This document shows positions 57,307-64,000 of a stretch of DNA of 64,000 nt, in pieces. The first letter of the stretch is position 1. Each line of letters begins with the position of its first letter. A model generated the notes under the pieces. It was not told the DNA's origin. It was given only the letters and a program-made list of their open reading frames with translations, and did no database searches. The stretch spans positions 410,537 to 474,536 of the forward strand of contig KN834757.1 of assembly GCA_000827265.1 (NCBI GenBank), in the 5' to 3' direction. The translations under genes and the position numbers were made by a program. The DNA is from Collybiopsis luxurians FD-317 M1. Its lineage: Eukaryota > Basidiomycota > Agaricomycetes > Agaricales > Omphalotaceae.

Positions 57307-57365
57307 GGCCAATATGTATGTGTACTCAGGTACAAATGTGAATGTTGTGCTAATAGACAATACCC

Positions 57366-57375
57366 TTTGACCAAC
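57366..57375. repeat. Target-site duplication, right (TTTGACCAAC)
   Basis: Pairs with 52711-52720. Copy B continues uninterrupted after it. Confidence 0.85.
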
Positions 57376-57564
57376 TGGTTCTTATTGCAATCATGATTCT
57401 AATTTATTGGAGACTATTGTGTTCCATCTGCTGCTCCTTTGCGATTGTGCAACATTTCATTTGACGCAATTTGGAAGTCCTAAAGAGCCCTAGAGCATTT
57501 GCCCTTTTCCCCATTTGCCACTTCAATTCCTCTTCCTCCATCATCACTGGATTTTCTGCTAGAG

Positions 57565-59100
57565 ATGACTCCAGTAGAGACGGAACAGCTTCAATTAGCT
57601 GCGGAGCTTTTCATACGGGACTTTGCGTACACTGTTCCTCTGACTTTATTTTACGGTACGCCCTTATCATGGCCTCCCTGACAAAAAACTAACTTGAGCT
57701 TGTTCGTAGGCCTCTATGCCTTTCTTGCTTTTCAGGCATTACACTCTGTCCTGTAAGACTTGCTGTAAAATCAATTTCCACAAAACAGTACAAACTCTTT
57801 ATTATCAGCTCCCATACCAAGACCAAATTCACCTGGATCCTCGTCGCCTTCCTCCTTGCAACATTCTTAATTACAACTGCCTATTTCTGCTTGTACGAGG
57901 GCATAGTTTTTGTCCTCATGCAGACTGCTCTCATCAAGAACACCGAACTGCCGCTCATACAGAGATTCTCAATTGCAAGTAATAGTATTTTACAATTAAG
58001 TATTGCCGAGATGTGGCTTGGGGGTATTAATGGGTTACTGGTGAGTAACTAATTTCTTTGTCTGAAAATCAGGGCTGAGGCAGCGATTTATTTATCATTT
58101 CTTTGATCAATTCTAAAGTATATGTTTGGAGATGGAATTGTCATCTGGAGGGCTTGGGCAGTTTGGACTGAAAGACAAGTTGTTATAATTATTCCTGGAT
58201 TCTTCCTGCTAGCGACTTTCAGTAAGGATTTTTGAGTTCTAAGGAAGTCTGAAGATGTACTGATAAATAGCCTCCCAGCTATTTTCATTACTTCATCAAC
58301 ATTAAGGACCATAGCATCCATCAACCCTTCGATCATTGAACCAAACAGTCTCTTTGGATCTCTTGTGATTGCTGGTTATACCGCTAGTATTGCCACCAAT
58401 TTCTCCTCAACTGTTTTCATCGGGATCAAGGCATGGTAAGACTCAGAGTTGGCTGAATACCTGACTCCATTTTGGCTAATTTATCCTTTCTAACCAGTAA
58501 ACACTGAAGGTTCATGAAAACCCTCAGAATGGGACCTTCAAAAGCTGCAAAGGTGTTGATATTATTGACAGAGTCGGGGGTGGTGTATATTGTCCTCCAA
58601 GTGCGTATGTTTACTGGGGAAGATGTATTTGATGAGCACGAATCTAACTCAAAATGGCACTCAGGTCATTAATGTATGCATCGCTTTCCTTGACGATCAG
58701 AGCAGCAGCAATAGCCCTCTGAATATTGCTTCTCTCATCTGGGGTGTAATTATGAACTTTGTTGCAGTAAGAACTTTCACAATCCATATCACTCCACTAA
58801 CTCTTTACCTTTTGCATGATGTATTGCTATCAGGCCTTATATCCAACCCTTATTATCTTGATCATCCATCATAGTCGCTCGTTGTCCCACTTGACAACTG
58901 AAATTTTACCTGGTACTCACCCATCATCATCTGGAAACGCTTTCAGCCAGACCCATATCTCCTTTGCACCTTCGCCTTCCGCCAGGAGCACTTTTGGAAG
59001 TCTAGGTTCAGGTTGGAGGGATGAAGGGCTCGGAAGTCAACCAGGGGTGGAATTGGAACCACAGACTCTGCAGGAAAAAGTGGCTGATTCGGAGGTGTGA
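57565..59100 (+). pseudogene. Seven-exon membrane protein, copy B, stopped
   Basis: The same exon structure as 41269-42804, with all exon borders still recognisable. In exon 5 the Arg codon CGA (codon 222) has become TGA at 58505-58507, so the protein would end after about 221 of 375 residues and lose the last helices and tail. The remaining changes are mostly CpG to TpG or CpA, giving substitutions such as Arg to His. I found no frameshift in the coding exons. The rest of the coding sequence is still well kept, so the loss is probably recent. Confidence 0.8.
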
Positions 59101-59589
59101 GTGTTGATCGTAATTCCTATATCCAACATATTTGATATAAATTATTGGCTGCTTAAAAATTGCTCTGGTATGAATTCCGAGATCATTGTAACTACTCTAC
59201 TCTCGACCATGACCTTTCTGCATTGTACTTGCCCGGAATACGGTCTAGTATCAACAGAACCATCTACAAAAAATACCACTGTCACAAAGCACAGCGCTGG
59301 TATTATGATTGATGCCTCCCTTTGTGCCTCTGATCTTGAGCACACATATCTGCAAGTTCTCAGGTGAGACGTGCAGCAAGCTATCGGTGCCCCGATTCAA
59401 GATAACTTCAAGCTTTTCTTCGGGTATCGACCTCACTGCATGTATTAAGGGTTCTACAGCTGCTTCTGTCGAGAAAGCGTCCTGGGACACTTGTGTTGGT
59501 TTTCCCACCATTTAGCTGGGTAGATGCGAAAACCCTGCCCGCACAAAGTTTATGTAAGCTCTCACACTGATAATGATAAGCGCTCGGGA

Positions 59590-59740
59590 GGTTGGGTAAG
59601 GTTGGTTAGGGTTTTTGCACGCCGCAGGCATGCCCGGTTAGGTGGTTAGGGTTTGGTTAGGGTCGGTTAGCGGTTAGGACGGGGGTTTGGGGGCAGAGCC
59701 CTCATGGTTAGGGTTCGGGGTTGAGGATATCAAAAAAAAA
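59590..59740 (+). repeat. GGTTAGG-rich patch, copy B
   Basis: The counterpart of 43275-43430, with the same spaced GGTTAGG motifs. Confidence 0.5.
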
Positions 59741-59779
59741 TTCTAAGTTGATATTCACATGCTATGGTAGATAAGCCTG

Positions 59780-60346
59780 ATATGGTCGAGATAAGATTGA
59801 TAAGCTTATATAAAGTTTGTGCAGGCAGGATACTCCGTTAAACGCGACCTATCCAAAGAGTATGATATACGCGTCGCGCAGACGGTATGTTTACAGATAA
59901 TGACTGCTGCGATCATGCGAAAGCGAGAGGAAACTTTACCTGATGTTCTTTCACTGTGGCAGTCGTTCTAGAGGCACTCCTTGTTGGATTATGGTCAAGT
60001 TGCCGAGTGCCGGTTGTTCACCGCAGCACCTCCATTGCTGTGTATCGTTGCATTCACCCTCATTCGTTTGTCTCCCTCGCCCTCATTCGTTTGCCTCCCT
60101 CCTACTCTCACCACAAGGTCAAATGGAAATTCATTGGTGTTCTCTGTCCTTTCGAGTGACCACTGACAGTTTATTCCAGCACTCCAAAGCTTTCGTTGGA
60201 TTGTGTGCACAGTACGTGCTGATCCATACGTGGGTACCGTTTGTACGCTATTCTTATTCTGCAAGCCTCAACATACATGCCACAGGATATGACTCGAAGT
60301 CCATGCGCATACAGTCTCAGGCATGACCAAATATGGACCTACTTAT
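59780..60346 (+). repeat. Module shared by three places, copy 2
   Basis: The end of segment B. It matches 43455-44006 and, more distantly, 62640-62960. It is followed at 60350 by sequence (ATCCGATCCGCAG) also found at 62970. Confidence 0.6.
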
Positions 60347-60649
60347 GATATCCATCCGATCCGCAGTAGGCGAAAACTTCCATCAGGTATATCGGAGCTA
60401 AGCTTTAGAGAGTCTCTACACTAGCGTTGTTACGAACAAGTTTGCAAAGATTGCTACGAACAGAAAGCTAGGAAGATTTACAGCTTTTATCCCAACACCA
60501 ATGTGCTGTCGTTGAATTAAAAAGCTGCGGCTGTTTTTTTTTTAATACTTATCTGCATTAGTAGTGCATTATGGAAGACCTCGTTATATTAAAGTACTCT
60601 CAATGTACGAAGAAGATAATTTTTCATCGTGGCCCCATCCAATTCACCA

Positions 60650-61929
60650 ATGACGTCCTGGTCGTTAAGGCGCATCGTCCAGTCATGGATGCTGAATGTC
60701 GTTGTGTTAGGACTGGGCTTGGTTTCTGCAATCGCAGGATACCAGAATAATTCACCCGTCGTTGTTGCGTCTGGGGCCACCGCTTCCGTAGGATCATTCG
60801 TGCAAGTTTTTTTTGCATCGTTCCTCGACACCGAGGCTTATATGTTCAACACTTCAACAGATCATTTCTTCTATATCAGCTTCCTCGCGCTTATGCGAGC
60901 GAGCTGGATAATCGCGTGAGAGATCTGGAAACGCAATTGGCTCAGGCGAGGGAAGAAGCAGCTACGATGCAGCAAACCATAAGCAGGTCTTCAAGTTCAA
61001 ACAATGCATCTACAGCACGGAATACTTCAACTACTCGCCGTCGCTCCCTACTGCGTCCTCCGGACTCACTCACATCAGCATTACTGTCCTCGTCGAATTC
61101 TGTTTCCTTGCTCAACAGCAATTCCGACGTGGATTCCACTCCTCCACCTCAGTATCATACCCCTCCTTCGCGTAGTGCGATCCAGTATTTTCCGTCCGCT
61201 AAACTCGAACTTAACCGCAATACTGATTCAGCTTCCTCAAACTTTACCCGTTCAACATCTCGCTGTCCTTCATTTACATCCAAACTTACCAACCCCTCTT
61301 ACAAACCTTCCGCAAATTCTCGCCGCCCACTTCCCACTCCTTCGTATCGGTCCTCCGGACATCGTACTTTATCTGTCTCCTCCAAAGTTTCCCTTCCGAA
61401 ACCTGATACATCAGCTGTGAACAACAATTATCTCGTACGGTCCGCACCATCATCAAAACCAACCAAACCTCCTGTACTTAGTATCTTTCTTTCCCTTCCT
61501 CCACCTTCCTATTCCCGTCATGATAAATTCCTCGATTCTTGTACTAGCGGAGCTACAAAAAAAGCTTCCAATGCCATTGTGAAACCAAACCGACCTCTAC
61601 CTACAAAACTCCAGCCCATTTTAGAGTTTCCTAACATCAGTGCTCCGGCTCCGGCTCCGACTCGAGCGATCCAGCATAGAGAGCCATCTCCTCTGAGACA
61701 CGCACTCCCTGAATACAATCTTGAAGACCATCCCTCGTTTCAAACAGGCTCCTTCAGGTTTGAACAATTCAGAGTAACTGCTGCTTCCGAGTCGAAAAAG
61801 CATTTTGGGATCAGAAAGAATGGAAAATCGATGATGAAGGGGACTATGGAGAAGATTTCTGGTGGTAAAAATTCGAAGGTTGTACGAATAGTGTCGAAAC
61901 CGCCCGGGGCGGAATTCTTCATTAACTAG
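60650..61929 (+). CDS. Two-helix hairpin protein with coiled coil and Ser/Pro-rich tail (tandem copy 1)
   Basis: Exons 60650-60805 and 60880-61929 join in phase to 401 residues. The N-terminal 52 residues form two close hydrophobic helices (MLNVVVLGLGLVSAIAGY and VVVASGATASVGSFV). After the intron comes a coiled coil (LDNRVRDLETQLAQAREEAA), then about 300 Ser/Pro/Thr-rich residues, probably disordered and phosphorylated, with a basic end. It could anchor a coiled-coil dimer to a membrane, but I recognise no family. The intron starts GTTTTT, which is weak, but it ends at a normal CAG and keeps phase. A tandem copy follows at 63287. The hairpin resembles those at 29.6 and 33.6 kb. Confidence 0.6.
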
Positions 61930-62639
61930 GCCGTTACAGTTATATACCCCTGGTACGCGTAGCAGAACGTTTAGGCACAATCTTTGCAAACTCCCGAGAA
62001 ATGTCTTTACATAGTACCCTCGGACTTGCACTATCTGGACTTTACGGAATTTGCCCCATAAATGAATCATAATCAACTGGATTGCTTAATGTGTTAATTT
62101 GCCACGAGATCAACAGTTCTACTTCTTCCGGGTGTCGAAAGTCTAATTGAACATCCTATATATAATATCGAATTCGTTCCAACTTAATTCTCATTACAAG
62201 GAAAAAGCACAAAAAAGCTTGAATAGATGGACATCCGAATAGTGGATCAGGCAACCCAAAGTATACATCCCATTGCAGTATTGTACTCATCCGAGTGAGC
62301 TATGATCGACACGTCTATCTTATGCCGGTGATGAGCCAAATGTCCGCCCCCGCCGTTATCTGTACCAAGCTATGGCCGGAATGATAGAATGCTGCTCCTC
62401 GTTGCACTGGAGGTTTTGTGTTGTAAGTAGAAGTATTTATTCTGGACCATTTCTGATCCTCACCAGACGTACAATGAGCTTCTTTTCTTGAGCGACCCCG
62501 AGCCAAGCGCTCGTTTTGGAGATGGGTAAACAGGCGCGCCGCGCGCGTTATCGTAAGGACTTTATTGGGTGTAAGTATTAGCTACTAATGGTAAGTATGA
62601 ATTTTGCCTGAGCCTACTTTACCTCCCTTTTATATGTGA
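61930..62639. other. Intergenic, nothing recognised
   Basis: Between the tandem hairpin genes. A GGCGCGCCGCGCGCG-type stretch lies near 62530. No gene was recognised. Confidence 0.3.
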
Positions 62640-63070
62640 AACGTGACTATCACGTGAAAGCGCAACTAAGGTAACGCGACCTATCCGTGTACGCAACGCG
62701 TACACGGTATGTTAACGGATGGTTCATTGTTGCGATTATGCGAAATTGGGAGGAAAATTTATCTGATTTTGGGCTGGCTCTTTCACCGCAATGGTCGCTT
62801 GAGAGGCACTCCAAAGATTCGGTACCCGAGTGGTGTGCATATGTGCGAATCTATATGTGGGTCTCGTATGTACTAAACTTATTCTGCAAGCTTTCACAGA
62901 CATGCGGGATATGACACTGAAGTCCATGTGCATACAGCATACTCATTGGCCATTGCAGTGTAATTTTCAATCCGATCCGCAGAAGGCGTAACCTTCTATC
63001 AGGTGTATCGGTACTCAACTTTAAGAACTCAACTTTAAGAACTCCTAACATCTATAGGCGTTACGAAAAG
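62640..63070 (+). repeat. Module shared by three places, copy 3
   Basis: A diverged version of 59860-60420 (GCGACCTATCC, ATGCGAAAT.GGGAGGAAA, GAGGCACTCC, TCCGATCCGCAG). It shows that the hairpin gene was duplicated together with its upstream DNA. Confidence 0.6.
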
Positions 63071-63286
63071 GAAGCTAGGAAGCTGTATAATTAACAGCTT
63101 TTATCCCTGTACTACCGCGCAGTCATTGAATTGAAATGCTGTGGTGTTTCCTTTTAAGGCTTGATAAGCGGGAAACGAATGCAAATACTTAACTGTATTG
63201 GAGATACATTATAGAGCGTCTATCGTATTAAAGTACCCTCAAATGCACGAAGAAGGTACGGTCCCGTCGCCCCATCCAATTCGCCA

Positions 63287-64000
63287 ATGACACCCTCGTC
63301 CTTGAGCCGCATCGTGCAGTCGTGGGTGCTGAATGTTGTCGTGTTAGGATTGGGCTTGGTTGCTGCAATCGCGGGATACCAGAATAATTCACCCGTCGTC
63401 ATTGCTTCTGGGGCAACCGCTTCCGTAGGATCATTCATGCAAGTTTCTTATGCATCATTCCTCGACATCGGGGCTTATATGTTCAACGCTTCAACAGATC
63501 ATTCCTTCTATATCAACTTCCTCGCGCTCATGCGAGCGACCTGGATGATCGTGTGAGAGATCTGGAAACGCAGCTGGCTCAGGCGAGAGAAGAGATGCAG
63601 CGAAACATAAGCGAGACTTCAAGCAATGTATCTATAGCACGGAGTTCTTCAGCTGCTCGCCGTCGCTCACTACCGCGTCCTCCAAACTCACCTACGTCAA
63701 CGTTACTATCCTCGACTTATTCTGTTTCTTTGCTCAACAGCGAGTCAGACGTGAATTCGACTCCTCCACCTCAGTATCGCACCCCTCCTTCACATAGTGC
63801 GGACCAGTATTTTCCTTCCGCCAAACTCGGACTTGACTCCAATACTGATTCACACCCAACTTCTCCAACTTCTACTCGTTCAATATCTCGTTATCCTTCA
63901 TTTACATCCAAACTTACCACCTCCTTTTACAATCCTTCTGTAACTTCTCAGCGTCCGCTTCCCCCGCCTCCGTATCGGTCCTCTGGCCACCATACTCAAT
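63287..64000 (+). CDS. Two-helix hairpin protein, tandem copy 2 (cut by window end)
   Basis: The first exon, 63287-63442, encodes a hairpin nearly identical to copy 1 (VLNVVVLGLGLVAAIAGYQ, then VVIASGATASVGSFM). The second exon, from 63517, continues the coiled coil (DLDDRVRDLETQLAQAREE) and Ser/Pro-rich tail past the window edge with no stop. The acceptor that copy 1 uses (ATCAG) reads ATCAA here (63512-63516), and I found no other acceptor that keeps phase. This copy may therefore be mis-spliced even though its coding frame is open. Confidence 0.55.

Larger units (their letters stand above)
52721..57365. mobile_element. 4.6-kb DNA transposon (MULE-like), one gene, degenerate
   Basis: It is framed by a 10-bp direct repeat of the host sequence. 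The termini carry an imperfect inverted repeat (TCTATTAGCAC, then CCTGAGT further in). Inside each end are short tandem motifs: a 20-bp unit GCCGAATGTGAATGTGCGCC at 57184-57306, and a decayed inverse version at 52780-52870. One minus-strand gene fills nearly the whole inside. The empty site in copy A gives direct evidence of insertion. Confidence 0.85.
51624..60346 (+). repeat. Segmental duplication, copy B (CpG-decayed, twice interrupted)
   Basis: Matches 40553-44006 in order: 51624-51819, then 52401-52720, then 57366-60346. Differences are mainly C-to-T and G-to-A at positions that are CpG in copy A. The gaps are a MITE-like insertion and a 4.6-kb transposon. Confidence 0.85.

Noticed and set aside
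59251..59511. Small minus-strand frame (86 codons), partly present in copy A at 43007-43216
   Set aside because: It is fairly well kept in both copies, but a one-base difference shifts its end in copy A, no start or promoter support is seen, and both copies descend from one duplication, so conservation means little.

Overview
The window looks like nuclear DNA of a mushroom-forming basidiomycete (Agaricomycetes). Genes are broken by many short GT-AG introns of about 50-65 nt, and the families are typical of that group: an NB-ARC/TPR STAND protein, an OTT_1508-like deaminase, multi-exon integral membrane proteins, and transposase families known mainly from Agaricomycetes. All exon models below are my own splices. 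They were accepted only where reading phase was kept, and exceptions are stated. No search was run.

Layout. 0.6-5.9 kb: a decayed transposase-like gene (minus). 6.7-7.2 kb: a short TIR element. 7.8-10 kb: a multi-spanning membrane protein (minus), split by a 50-N gap whose flanks repeat the same 464 bp, so the gap is an unmerged contig overlap. 11.2-16.2 kb: a large TBC-domain Rab GTPase-activating protein. 16.5-17.5 kb: a small coiled-coil gene (minus). 17.6-22.3 kb: broken DNA copies of the TBC gene around a small secreted nuclease-like gene. 22.5-27.9 kb: two tandem GH13 alpha-amylases with C-terminal hydrophobic tails. 28.3-34.7 kb: a small secreted protein and its broken copy, two proteins with a two-helix membrane hairpin, and NOSIP. 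35.8-39.3 kb: an NLR-like STAND gene with 16 near-identical 40-residue repeats. 40.5-44.0 kb: segmental copy A (tRNA-Ala plus a seven-exon membrane protein). 44.0-46.4 kb: a carbamoyl-phosphate synthase fragment and the deaminase gene. 46.4-51.5 kb: TE remains (foldback element, CENPB-type transposase piece, solo LTR, TIR element). 51.6-60.3 kb: copy B of the same segment, interrupted by a MITE-like insertion and by a 4.6-kb autonomous-type DNA transposon with a 10-bp target duplication. 60.6-64 kb: two tandem hairpin/coiled-coil genes, the second cut by the window end.

The main theme is duplication followed by CpG decay. Copy A keeps its CpGs and an open gene. Copy B differs from it mostly by C-to-T or G-to-A changes at CpG, and its gene is stopped by one CGA-to-TGA change. 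The same kind of stop breaks both large transposase genes. The NLR gene has almost no CpG left, yet keeps a long open frame. Together these suggest cytosine methylation spreading over transposon-rich DNA, with some defence-like genes lying inside it.
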